A stretch of 64,000 nt of DNA from Microthrixaceae bacterium (GTDB taxonomy: Bacteria; Actinomycetota; Acidimicrobiia; Acidimicrobiales; Microtrichaceae): positions 927,187 through 991,186 of the forward strand of contig JACJWI010000001.1 in NCBI GenBank assembly GCA_020637215.1, written 5' to 3'. The notes beneath the pieces were generated by a model that saw nothing but the letters and a program-made list of their open reading frames with translations, did no database searches and had not been told where the DNA came from. The position numbers and the translations under genes are program-made. Of this stretch, positions 44,100 through 51,969 are shown in pieces (the first letter of the stretch is position 1; every line of letters starts with the position of its first letter).

Positions 44100-45080
44100 A
44101 TGACCCGACGTGCGCTCATCACCGGCATCACCGGCCAGGACGGCTCCTACCTGGCCGAGCTCCTCCTCGACGAGGGCTACGAGGTGATCGGCATGGTCCG
44201 ACGGTCCTCGACGGTCACCTTCGAGCGCATCGCCCACCTCCAGGACCGCATCGCGACGGTCCCCGGCGACCTGCTGGACCAGGCCAGTCTGATCGACCTA
44301 CTGCGCACCTACCGTCCGACCGAGGTGTACAACCTGGCGGCACAGAGCTTCGTCCAGACCAGCTTCAGCCAGCCGGTGCTCACCGGGGACGTCACCGGGC
44401 TCGGTGTCACACGACTGCTCGACGCCATCCGCATCGTCGACCCCGACATCCGCTTCTACCAGGCGTCGAGCTCCGAGATGTTCGGCAAGGTGGTCGAGGT
44501 TCCCCAGACCGAGTCGACGCCGTTCTACCCCCGCTCCCCCTACGGCGTGGCCAAGCAGTACGGCCACTGGATCACGGTCAACTACCGCGAGAGCTACGAC
44601 CTGCACGCCTCGAGCGGGATCCTGTTCAACCACGAGTCACCGCGCCGCGGCCTGGAGTTCGTGACCCGCAAGATCACCAACACGGTCGCCAAGATCAAGC
44701 TCGGCCTCACCGACGAGCTCCGGCTCGGCAACCTGGACGCCGAGCGCGACTGGGGCTTCGCCGGCGACTACGTGCGGGCGATGTGGCTGATGCTGCAGCA
44801 GGACAGCCCCGACGACTACGTGGTCGCCACCGGCGAGACCCACTCCGTGCGGCGCTTCTGCGAGATCGCCTTCGGCCACGTCGGCCTGGACCACGAGCAG
44901 TTCGTGGTGATCGACGAGGCGTTCTACCGGCCCGCCGAGGTGGACCTGCTGATCGGATCACCGGCCAAGGCCGAGTCCACGCTGAGCTGGACGCCGACGG
45001 TCGGTTTCGAGGACCTGGTCACGATGATGGTCGACGCCGACATCGACCTGCTGTCGGGCCGCCTCGGCCCGATCGGCTGA
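44100..45080 (+). CDS. gmd: GDP-mannose 4,6-dehydratase
   Basis: A 326-residue extended SDR with the Gmd hallmarks: NADP loop GITGQDGSYLAELLLDEGYEV, the RRSS phosphate-binding turn, catalytic SSEMFG and YGVAKQYGHW (YxxxK), and NHESPRRGLEFVTRKIT. It converts GDP-D-mannose to GDP-4-keto-6-deoxy-mannose, the branch point to GDP-fucose (Fcl-like gene at 54383) and GDP-rhamnose (Rmd-like gene at 42520). It is divergent from the xre regulator and is bounded on each side by the related palindromes P2 and P3. Confidence 0.93.
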   Translation: MTRRALITGITGQDGSYLAELLLDEGYEVIGMVRRSSTVTFERIAHLQDRIATVPGDLLDQASLIDLLRTYRPTEVYNLAAQSFVQTSFSQPVLTGDVTGLGVTRLLDAIRIVDPDIRFYQASSSEMFGKVVEVPQTESTPFYPRSPYGVAKQYGHWITVNYRESYDLHASSGILFNHESPRRGLEFVTRKITNTVAKIKLGLTDELRLGNLDAERDWGFAGDYVRAMWLMLQQDSPDDYVVATGETHSVRRFCEIAFGHVGLDHEQFVVIDEAFYRPAEVDLLIGSPAKAESTLSWTPTVGFEDLVTMMVDADIDLLSGRLGPIG

Positions 45081-45088
45081 CCCCGCCC

Positions 45089-45142
45089 CCGCTTTGTCAT
45101 GCGTGGACGTCGTGATCACGACGTCCACGCATGACAAAGCGG
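45089..45142. repeat. Long perfect palindrome P3 between gmd and cofD
   Basis: A perfect 54-bp palindrome, centre 45115/45116. Each arm reads CC-GCTTTGTC-ATGCGTG-GACGTCGTGA. It starts 8 bp after the gmd stop and ends 15 bp before the cofD -10 hexamer. Probably ends the gmd transcript; its right end lies within promoter range of cofD. Confidence 0.8.
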
Positions 45143-45157
45143 TGAGGTGGCTGACGG

Positions 45158-45163
45158 TAGGGT
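45158..45163 (+). promoter_or_regulatory. -10 hexamer of leaderless cofD
   Basis: TAGGGT 7 nt before the cofD ATG at 45171; it argues against an upstream in-frame GTG at 45147, which precedes this hexamer. Confidence 0.55.
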
Positions 45164-45170
45164 CCGGCCG

Positions 45171-46172
45171 ATGACGACCGAGACCGCCGCCCCGATGCCG
45201 ACGGGGCGAGTCGCCGTGCTCTGCGGCGGGGTGGGCGCCGCCCGGTTCCTGAGGGGGCTGCTCGAGGTCCACGACCCGACGGCGGTCACCGGCATCGTCA
45301 ACGTCGGCGACGACTCGATCATCCACGGACTGCACATCAGCCCCGACCTGGACACGATCACCTACACCCTCGCCGGCGCCGACAACCCCGACACCGGATG
45401 GGGTCTCCGCGGCGAGACGTGGCAGGCGATGGAGCAGCTCCGGGCCCATGCTGCGGCCAACGCGATCGACGCCGCTGCCGACGCCGCCGGCTGGTTCTCG
45501 CTCGGCGACCGCGACCTGGGAACCCACCTCTACCGGACGTCACGGCTGGCCCAGGGTGCCGCCCTGAGCCAGATCACCGCCGAGATCTGCCGCACCTTCG
45601 ACCTGCGCCTTCGCCTCGTCCCCGTCACCGGCGACCCGGTGCGGACCCGCCTGCGAGCCGCCGACGGGAGGGACCTGTCGTTCCAGGAGTACTTCGTGCG
45701 TGAGCGCCACTCGGTCGAGGTGGCGTCGGTCCGCTTCGACGGAGCCGACCGTGCTCGGCCGGATCCCGCGGCCATCGACGCGCTCGAGTCTGCCTCCGCG
45801 GTCATCATCGCCCCGTCGAACCCGATCGTGTCGATCGACCCCGTCCTGGCGGTCACCGGGGTCCGCGACCTGGTGAGCTCCCGACGCGACCGCACCGTCG
45901 CCATCAGCCCCATCGTCGGCGGAGCCGCCCTCAAGGGTCCCGCCGACCGGCTGATGCGCGAGCTCGGCCTCGAACCCTCGGTGGTCGGAGTCGCGCGCCA
46001 CTACGCCCCGATCGCGTCCACCCTGGTCATCGATCCGGCCGACGAGGCCCTGGCGGACCGGGTCGAGGCCGAGGGGATCCGGGCCGTCGTGACCCCCACG
46101 GTCATGAGCGCTCCAGGGGTGGCCTCGGCCCTCGCCACGACCTGTGTGGGCCTCGCGGAGGGGCGGGCGTGA
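45171..46172 (+). CDS. cofD: 2-phospho-L-lactate (phosphoenolpyruvyl) transferase CofD/FbiA
   Basis: A 333-residue enzyme that joins a phospholactyl or phosphoenolpyruvyl group to the deazaflavin Fo, a late step of coenzyme F420 synthesis. The family start VAVLCGGVGAARFLRGLLEV, substrate segment NVGDDSIIHGLHISPDLDTITYTLAG and SNPIVSIDPVLAV are all clear. In actinobacteria the true substrate is thought to be phosphoenolpyruvate, giving dehydro-F420-0. It overlaps cofE by 4 bp (GTGA). P3 lies just upstream. F420 presence is typical of actinobacteria. Confidence 0.95.
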   Translation: MTTETAAPMPTGRVAVLCGGVGAARFLRGLLEVHDPTAVTGIVNVGDDSIIHGLHISPDLDTITYTLAGADNPDTGWGLRGETWQAMEQLRAHAAANAIDAAADAAGWFSLGDRDLGTHLYRTSRLAQGAALSQITAEICRTFDLRLRLVPVTGDPVRTRLRAADGRDLSFQEYFVRERHSVEVASVRFDGADRARPDPAAIDALESASAVIIAPSNPIVSIDPVLAVTGVRDLVSSRRDRTVAISPIVGGAALKGPADRLMRELGLEPSVVGVARHYAPIASTLVIDPADEALADRVEAEGIRAVVTPTVMSAPGVASALATTCVGLAEGRA

Positions 46173-46897
46173 CCGGGGGCATCGAGCTGATCCCCGTCCG
46201 CGGACTGGGGGAGGTCACCCGCGGCACCGACCTGGCCGCCATGATCTGCGACGCGGTCGAGCTCGTCCACCACGACGTGGTGGTCGTGACCCAGAAGGTG
46301 GTGTCCAAGGCCGAAGGGGCGATGGAGCGCGTCGATCCGGACGACCCGTTGTCGCACAAGCCGCTGGTCGAACGCGAGTCGGTGAGGATCCTCCGGCGGC
46401 GCGGGGACCTGATCATCTCCGAGACCCGCCACGGCTTCGTGTGCGCCAACGCCGGCATCGACCTGTCCAACGTCGAGCGGGGCTGGGCGGCTCTGCTGCC
46501 CGAGGATCCGGATCGCTCGGCCCGACGCATCCGCGACGGGATCCGGGGTCGGACCGGCACCGAGGTCGGCGTGGTCGTGTCGGACACGTTCGGGCGCACC
46601 TGGCGGCGGGGCGTGACCGACGTGGCCATCGGATCGGCAGGGCTGATCCCGGTCCTGGACCTGCGGGGGACCGCCGATGCCTACGGTCGTGAGCTGCAGG
46701 TGACCGAGGTGGCCGTGGTCGACGAGATCGCCGGCGCGGCCGACCTGGTGATGGGCAAGTCGACCGGCGTGCCGGTCGCGATCGTGCGGGGACTGGGCGA
46801 CGAGGTGTTCAGCCCCCGCCGCGACGATGGCACCGAGGAGCACCGGGGGGTCCTCGGCGACGTCGTCCGCTCCCCCGCCGAGGACCTGTTCCGCTGA
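46169..46897 (+). CDS. cofE: F420-0:gamma-glutamyl ligase CofE (FbiB N-terminal domain equivalent)
   Basis: A 242-residue GTP-dependent ligase that adds the glutamate tail to F420-0. Family features: IPVRGLGEVTRGTDLAAMI, VVVTQKVVSKAEGAM, FVCANAGIDLSNVE, VVVSDTFGRTWRRGVTDVAIG, and AGAADLVMGKSTGVPVAIVRG. It ends after the ligase domain. The C-terminal nitroreductase-like domain fused to it in mycobacterial FbiB, which reduces dehydro-F420-0, is absent, so that step must be encoded elsewhere. Translationally coupled to cofD. Confidence 0.93.
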   Translation: MTGGIELIPVRGLGEVTRGTDLAAMICDAVELVHHDVVVVTQKVVSKAEGAMERVDPDDPLSHKPLVERESVRILRRRGDLIISETRHGFVCANAGIDLSNVERGWAALLPEDPDRSARRIRDGIRGRTGTEVGVVVSDTFGRTWRRGVTDVAIGSAGLIPVLDLRGTADAYGRELQVTEVAVVDEIAGAADLVMGKSTGVPVAIVRGLGDEVFSPRRDDGTEEHRGVLGDVVRSPAEDLFR

Positions 46898-46933
46898 CGG
46901 GGCCCGAACCCGTCGGGCGGCCCGGGTCGCTCG

Positions 46934-47683
46934 TCAGGCCAGGGTGCCGCCGTCGACCTTGAGGCAGGTGCCGTTGACGTGCGCGGCGTCGTCGGAGGCG
47001 AGGAACGCGATGGCGCTGGCGACCGTCTCGGGCCCGCGGTGCTCGTCGAGGGCGGTGATCCGGTTGATCAGCTTCACGTCCGCCCCCTCGGGCAGACGGA
47101 ACTCGTTCTGGATCGGGGTCAGGATCGATCCGGGAGCGACGCTGTTGCAGCGCACGCCCTGCTTGCCGAACTCGACCGCCAGGCACTGGGTCAGCGCGTA
47201 GACCCCGCCCTTGGACGCCGAGTACGACACGGTCCACGGGTGGCCGGCCAGCGCCGAGGTCGACGAGGTGTTGACGATGTTTCCGCCGGTGGGCAGGAGG
47301 TGGTCCATCACCGCCCGGCACACCAGGAACGTCCCGGTCAGGTTCACCGCGATGATCCGGTCCCAGTCGGCCAGCTCGGTCCGCCGAAGGTCCTCGAAGT
47401 GCAGGATGCCTGCCACGTTGACCGCCACGTCGAGCCGTCCGTGCTCGGACACCGCGGCAGCCACCAGGTCGGCGACCTGGGCCTCGTCGGCGACGTTCGA
47501 CACCTGGGCGAACACCCGCGCGCCCGCGGCGCGGCACGTCTCGGAGGTGGCCTCGAGACCTTCGGCGTTGACGTCGGAGAGGGCCAGCGCGGCGCCCTCG
47601 GATGCCAGTCGTTCCGCCGTGGCGCGGCCTATGCCCGACGCGGCCCCGGTGATCAGAACCACCTTGTCGGCGAAGCGCTCCAC
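46934..47683 (-). CDS. SDR-family oxidoreductase (3-oxoacyl-ACP reductase / glucose dehydrogenase-like)
   Basis: A 249-residue classical SDR: TGAASGIGRATAERL (cofactor loop), VAVNVAGIL in place of NNAG, catalytic Ser in NTSSTSALAGHPW and YSASK (YxxxK), the substrate loop after PGSILTPI, and the C-terminal DGG (LKVDGGTLA). The Asp after strand 2 (ALSDVNAEG) suggests NAD. The GTG start has GGGGGTG upstream. It has its own promoter (TATGAT) with inverted repeats in the leader. Substrate unknown; there is no evidence that it belongs with the F420 genes, which it faces convergently. Confidence 0.85.
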   Translation of the reverse strand: MERFADKVVLITGAASGIGRATAERLASEGAALALSDVNAEGLEATSETCRAAGARVFAQVSNVADEAQVADLVAAAVSEHGRLDVAVNVAGILHFEDLRRTELADWDRIIAVNLTGTFLVCRAVMDHLLPTGGNIVNTSSTSALAGHPWTVSYSASKGGVYALTQCLAVEFGKQGVRCNSVAPGSILTPIQNEFRLPEGADVKLINRITALDEHRGPETVASAIAFLASDDAAHVNGTCLKVDGGTLA

Positions 47684-47717
47684 CTGGTCACCCCCTGGCG
47701 GACCCGGCCGCCGTCCC

Positions 47718-47769
47718 CGGTCGACTGCTGGTCGACCGACCCGCCGAGCTGACGGGACGTCAGATCATA
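47718..47769 (-). promoter_or_regulatory. Promoter and dyads upstream of the SDR gene
   Basis: Minus-strand -10-like TATGAT (47764-47769) is followed downstream by dyad CTGACG-GGA-CGTCAG (47749-47763), at the expected start of transcription, and by CGGTCGAC-N5-GTCGACCG (47718-47738) in the leader. This may be an operator plus a leader hairpin; the repeats could also end the epimerase transcript (47792). Confidence 0.4.
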
Positions 47770-47791
47770 GGAGCCGACGAGGCCCTCGACC

Positions 47792-48739
47792 TCAGCCCCG
47801 CTCCCGGAACCAGTCCAGGGTGACGGCGGTGCCGGCGCTCAGGTCGGTGAAGGGTCGCCACCCCAGGTGGAGCTCGGCCCGCGACGCGTCGAGGCAGGAC
47901 CGGGCCAGCTCCCCCATGCGCGCCGGGGCGTGGGTGGCGGGTTCGGTCACCCCCGCGTTGGCCGCCATGGTCGCGTACAGGTCGAGCACCGAGGACTCGA
48001 CCCCGGTGCCGATGTTGCACAGCAGACCGCTGCCCCGCTCCGCGGCCCGGACGAAGGCATCGACCACGTCGTCGACGAACACGTAGTCGCGGGTCTGCGC
48101 GCCGTCACCGAAGACGGTGCACGGCTCTCCGGCCAGCAGCTTCCCGGCGAAGATGGCGACCACACCCGCCTCGCCGTGCGGGTCCTGGCGGGGGCCGTAG
48201 ACGTTGGCCAGCGCCAGGGAGGTGTACTCGAGCTGGTGCAGCTCCCGGTAGGCGTGCAGGTAGTCGGTGGCGACCTTCTTGGACACGCCGTACGGAGCGA
48301 CGGGGTGCTGTGAGTGGCCCTCGCCGACGGGCAGGTCGTCGGGGTCGACGTCGCCGTAGATGGTTCCACCCGACGAGGCGAAGACGACCTTGCGGGCACC
48401 GGCCCGACGGGCGCCCTCCAGCACGTTGATGGTGCCGAGCACGTTGATGCGGGCGTCGAGGGCGGGGTCGGCCACCGAGACCCGGACGTCGATCTGGGCG
48501 CCGAGGTGGAACACGACCTCGGGGGACCGCCGTTCGATCAGCTCCGAGACCGCCGGGTCGCAGATGTCCATCTGGTGGAAGGTGAACTCGTGGTCGCGGT
48601 CGGCTCGGGCGTCGGCCAGGTTCGTGAGCTTGCCGCTCGACAGGTTGTCGACGACGTCCACGGCGTGACCCTCGGCCAGGAGCCGATCTACCAGGTTCGA
48701 GCCGATGAACCCGGCCCCTCCCGTCACCAGTGCTCTCAT
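47792..48739 (-). CDS. NAD-dependent epimerase, UDP-glucose 4-epimerase-like
   Basis: A 315-residue extended SDR. Cofactor loop VTGGAGFIGSNLVDRLL (residues 5-21), DNLSSGK, catalytic region ASSGGTIYG and YGVSK (YxxxK), and the family segments ALANVYGPRQDPHGEAGVVAIF and TRDYVFVDDVVDAF are as in GalE/nucleotide-sugar epimerases. It likely makes UDP-galactose or a related sugar for the glycan genes around it. The start has GAGGGGGA upstream. It follows the nucleotidyltransferase gene by 91 bp on the same strand. Exact substrate not determined. Confidence 0.85.
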   Translation of the reverse strand: MRALVTGGAGFIGSNLVDRLLAEGHAVDVVDNLSSGKLTNLADARADRDHEFTFHQMDICDPAVSELIERRSPEVVFHLGAQIDVRVSVADPALDARINVLGTINVLEGARRAGARKVVFASSGGTIYGDVDPDDLPVGEGHSQHPVAPYGVSKKVATDYLHAYRELHQLEYTSLALANVYGPRQDPHGEAGVVAIFAGKLLAGEPCTVFGDGAQTRDYVFVDDVVDAFVRAAERGSGLLCNIGTGVESSVLDLYATMAANAGVTEPATHAPARMGELARSCLDASRAELHLGWRPFTDLSAGTAVTLDWFRERG

Positions 48740-48830
48740 GTGGTCCCCCTCACTCTCGTCGCCCCTCCGCTGGACGGTCCGATCCGACCGGGGCTGCTCG
48801 TACGGTGTGCCAACCGGTCCGGCGACGTGC

Positions 48831-49847
48831 TCACGCCGGCCACTCGGTGGGGGGCGGGAAGTGGCCCCCGGCTTCGACGGTGCCGGCCGGGACGTCCTCG
48901 TCGAAGCCGACGACCGACAACTCCGACAGCTCGCACCCCTCGCCGATCACGGCGCGGGCCCCGATGATGGATCGGGTGATGCTCGCCCCGGCCGAGATCC
49001 GGGCGCCGGCCATGACCACCGAGTCCACCACGCGTACCCCGACGGCGACGGTGGCGCCGGCGCCGACCATCGACCGCTTGAGCATCGCTCCGGCATCGAC
49101 GCGGGCGGAGTCCGACACCGCGGGTTCGAACGAGCCGCGCAGGCCGTCGAGCATGTCCAGGTGGGCCTGGAGGTAGGCCTCGGGCGTCCCGGCGTCGATC
49201 CAGTAGGCCGACGCCTGGAGCCCGAAGAGACGCCTCTGGGCCACCAGGGCGGGGAAGACCTCTCGCTCGATCGAGCAGCGGGCGCCGTCCGGCACCAGGT
49301 CGAGCACGTCGGGCTCGAGCACGTAGGTGCCGGCGTTGACCCAGTGGGTGGGGGCCGTGCCGGGCTCAGGCTTCTCGATGAAGGCCTCGACGCGCCCGTC
49401 GGCCGCGAGCGGGACGACGCCGTACCGGGACGGGTCCTCCACCTCGGTCAGGGCGATGGTGGCGGCGCCGCCGGTGGAGCGGTGGAACGCCCACAGCTGG
49501 GCGACGTCGAGGTCGGTGAGGACGTCGCCGTTGAGGGCCAGGAACGTGCTGTCGATCCCGGCGTGGCGGGCGGCGAAGGCGATCGCCCCTCCGGTGTCGA
49601 GCGGCTCGGGTTCGACCGCGTAGCGCACGGGCACCCCGGCGATCTCCCCGTCGGGGAACTCCTTGAGGAAGACCTCGGGCTGGTAGCCGAGCGAGAGCAC
49701 GACCTCTTCGACACCCAGCCCGCCGAGGTGCTCGACCACGCGCTGGAGCATGGTGACGCCGCCCATCGGCAGCATCTGCTTGGGCACCGACAGCGTCAGC
49801 GGGCGGAGTCGGGTGCCGAAGCCCCCGACGAGGATGACGGCCTTCAT
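48831..49847 (-). CDS. Sugar-1-phosphate nucleotidyltransferase, mannose-1-phosphate guanylyltransferase-like
   Basis: A 338-residue protein with an N-terminal nucleotidyltransferase domain (signature ILVGGFGTRLRPLTLSVPKQMLP, GDVLTDLD metal site, EKPEP) and a C-terminal left-handed beta-helix of hexapeptide repeats (SARVDAGAMLKRSMVGAGATVAVGVRV). This two-domain form matches eukaryote-type GDP-mannose pyrophosphorylases and the M. tuberculosis Rv3264c protein (from memory), which lies beside fbiAB. It probably makes GDP-mannose from the ManB product. It starts 1 bp after the upstream gene's stop (TGACATG), so they are coupled. RmlA-type glucose activity is the alternative. Confidence 0.82.
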   Translation of the reverse strand: MKAVILVGGFGTRLRPLTLSVPKQMLPMGGVTMLQRVVEHLGGLGVEEVVLSLGYQPEVFLKEFPDGEIAGVPVRYAVEPEPLDTGGAIAFAARHAGIDSTFLALNGDVLTDLDVAQLWAFHRSTGGAATIALTEVEDPSRYGVVPLAADGRVEAFIEKPEPGTAPTHWVNAGTYVLEPDVLDLVPDGARCSIEREVFPALVAQRRLFGLQASAYWIDAGTPEAYLQAHLDMLDGLRGSFEPAVSDSARVDAGAMLKRSMVGAGATVAVGVRVVDSVVMAGARISAGASITRSIIGARAVIGEGCELSELSVVGFDEDVPAGTVEAGGHFPPPTEWPA

Positions 49848-49848
49848 G

Positions 49849-50619
49849 TCAGCGAGGGGCGGACGTCGTCGACTCAGCGGGAGCGGCCGTGGTCGTCGAC
49901 TCGGCCGGAGTGCTCGGCGCCGCCGGCACGGTGCTCGACGTCGCGGAGTTGAGACCACCGGTGGACTGACCCGGCTCGACGTCGGAGGGGTTGGCCAGCT
50001 CGGTCATCGAGGGCGGCAGCTTGGGGGTGTAGCCCTTCGGGTTGAACGACAGCACGTAGGCGCCGCCGTCCTCGGTGAAGCGGTGCTCGGTGATGTCGGT
50101 CCCGGTGAACTTCTCGGGCTCGGACTTGTCGCTCGCCTGCGGCGGCCACACGAACAGCGCCACCTCGCCGGCCTTGCCGTCGCACTTGTCACCGTTGGTC
50201 TTGGTGGTCCCGTCCTTGAGCGTCAGCGAGTCGTCGGTGACGCTGGCGCCGATCTGGTCGAGGAACACCTGCATCGTGGCGTTGTCGCCGGTGGCGCCGG
50301 ACCCGAAGGGGTGGATGTGGATCAGCCCGTCGGCGTGGGTGTGGATGCCGGTGCGGTCCGGACCGTCGTCGGACGGGTTGCCCAGGAACTCGCCGCAGAT
50401 GTTGATCCCGAGCGCCTCGTGCCAGTGGTCCCGGGTGGTCGGCGCCTCGCTGGCGGTGGCCTGGCGGCTGTCGCGGGCCAGGAACACCAGCAGCGTCCCC
50501 ACGACGATGATCCCGACGATCAGGGCCGGATAGGCCAGGTTCCGACGCTGCCCGGGGGCACGGCTGACGCCGGCCTGCTGGACGCGCCGGATCTTCTTGG
50601 AGGAGGAGGCCTTGCCCAT
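49849..50619 (-). CDS. Membrane-anchored protein with His-rich extracytoplasmic domain, unknown
   Basis: A 256-residue protein. A basic N-terminus (MGKASSSKKIRRVQQ) precedes one membrane helix (YPALIVGIIVVGTLLVFLA, about residues 30-48). The exported domain carries DHWHEALGINICGEF and HTHADGLIHIHPFG, eight His within about 60 residues, suggesting a metal site, plus two Cys (C75 and C144 region) that could form a disulfide. The C-terminal ~50 residues are a Ser/Thr/Pro/Ala-rich tail. No function is known to me. It has a TACCGT hexamer 10 nt upstream and no Shine-Dalgarno. Coupled to the nucleotidyltransferase gene. Confidence 0.75.
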   Translation of the reverse strand: MGKASSSKKIRRVQQAGVSRAPGQRRNLAYPALIVGIIVVGTLLVFLARDSRQATASEAPTTRDHWHEALGINICGEFLGNPSDDGPDRTGIHTHADGLIHIHPFGSGATGDNATMQVFLDQIGASVTDDSLTLKDGTTKTNGDKCDGKAGEVALFVWPPQASDKSEPEKFTGTDITEHRFTEDGGAYVLSFNPKGYTPKLPPSMTELANPSDVEPGQSTGGLNSATSSTVPAAPSTPAESTTTAAPAESTTSAPR

Positions 50620-50696
50620 ACGGGCCTAGACGGTAGCGCCGCGACGGCCCTCGGGCCGAACCCGCCCCAGGGGCTGCTCAGGACCCCCGTCCGGGG

Positions 50697-51950
50697 TCAG
50701 GCCCCGGTTCGGAATCGACCGACCCGGACCGATTCGAACAGCTGCTCGTAGGCGGCGCCGACCGCGGCGGGTGATACCCAGCCTTCGACGAACGCCCGGC
50801 CCGATGCACCCATGGCGGCCAGGGCGGTGCGATCCGACAGCATCCGCTCGAGGGCGGCGACGAACCGATCGGCGTCCTCCGGGGGGACCGACAGGCCAGC
50901 GCCGGCCCGCTCGATCGTGGTGGCGACCTCGGTCCCGCCGTCGACGCTGGCCAGCACCGGCCGTCCCGCGGCCAGGATCGAGTACAGCTTGGACGGCACG
51001 CTCGACCGGGCCAGGCCGGTGCGCAGCGGCACCAGGTGCAGGTCGCCCGCGGCGAGCACCTCGGGGAGGCGTTCCCGCGGCTGCATCCCCACGAAGCGGA
51101 GGTTGTCGAGCCCTCGGGCCGATTCCCGCAGGCCCGCCAGGGCGGAGCCCCCTCCGTTGATGACGAACACGACGTCGTCGCGCCCGCGGTCGCGGAAGCG
51201 TCGGGCCGCCTCGACGACGAGGTCCAGCGACTGCGACAAGCCGACGTTGCCGGCGTACATGACCACCGTTCGCCCCGTCAGGTCGTTCTCGGCGCGGTAG
51301 GAGTTGTCGGGGTCGGTGGGGCGGATGCGCTCGGTGTCGACGAAGTTCGGGATGACGACCACCCGTTCGGGCCGGTGCCGACCGAGCTTGCCGGCGACGT
51401 TGTCACGCAGGTCGTCGCTGAGCACGGTGACCGCGTCGGCACGCCGGTACAGGAAGCGCTCGAGCCACGACGCGGCGGCGATGACCCGGGGGTCGGTGAT
51501 GGCTCCGAGCTCGACGGCCACGTCGGGGAACACGTCCTGGATGTTGAACACGAACGGCGTGCGCCGGGGGATCGCCGCCAACCAGCCGGCGACGCCCAGC
51601 GGGAGCGGCGGCGACATGACCATGACGACGTCGGGACGGATCCGGGTGAAAGCGGCGCGCACCGTCGCCATGCCGGTGAAGCCGGCGAAGGCGACGGCGC
51701 GGGCGGGGATGTTGGTCTTGTCTGTCGGGAACGGGTGGAGCCGGGTGATCCAACCCCACGGGGTCGACTCGGTGCGCGCCGGTCGGCCGGCCCAGCCGTC
51801 CTCGATGGCGTGGTGGCGGTACCACGGCAGCGCCGTCACCACGTGCAGACGGTGCCCCCGCGCTGCGAGGGCCTCGACGATGGCGGTCATCACCTCGCCG
51901 GTGGGGGCGACGTCGGGGGCGTAGTGGGGGCAGAGGACGAGGATGTTCAT
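50697..51950 (-). CDS. Glycosyltransferase family 4, WcaI-like
   Basis: A 417-residue GT-B glycosyltransferase. The N-terminal acceptor half begins ILVLCPHYAPDVAPTGEVM, and the WcaI/WbuB-type feature FNIQDVFPDVAVELGAI is clear. The C-terminal donor half has VVMYAGNVGLSQSLDLVVEA, the G-rich phosphate loop and the ExxxxxE-equivalent region (VPSKLYSILAAGRPVLAS). Related enzymes transfer deoxysugars such as fucose in exopolysaccharide synthesis, fitting the gmd/fcl genes nearby. The start at 51950 is 19 bp after the preceding GT gene. No strong Shine-Dalgarno is seen. Confidence 0.85.
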   Translation of the reverse strand: MNILVLCPHYAPDVAPTGEVMTAIVEALAARGHRLHVVTALPWYRHHAIEDGWAGRPARTESTPWGWITRLHPFPTDKTNIPARAVAFAGFTGMATVRAAFTRIRPDVVMVMSPPLPLGVAGWLAAIPRRTPFVFNIQDVFPDVAVELGAITDPRVIAAASWLERFLYRRADAVTVLSDDLRDNVAGKLGRHRPERVVVIPNFVDTERIRPTDPDNSYRAENDLTGRTVVMYAGNVGLSQSLDLVVEAARRFRDRGRDDVVFVINGGGSALAGLRESARGLDNLRFVGMQPRERLPEVLAAGDLHLVPLRTGLARSSVPSKLYSILAAGRPVLASVDGGTEVATTIERAGAGLSVPPEDADRFVAALERMLSDRTALAAMGASGRAFVEGWVSPAAVGAAYEQLFESVRVGRFRTGA

Positions 51951-51969
51951 GAGCGGGGTGCAGCGGCTT

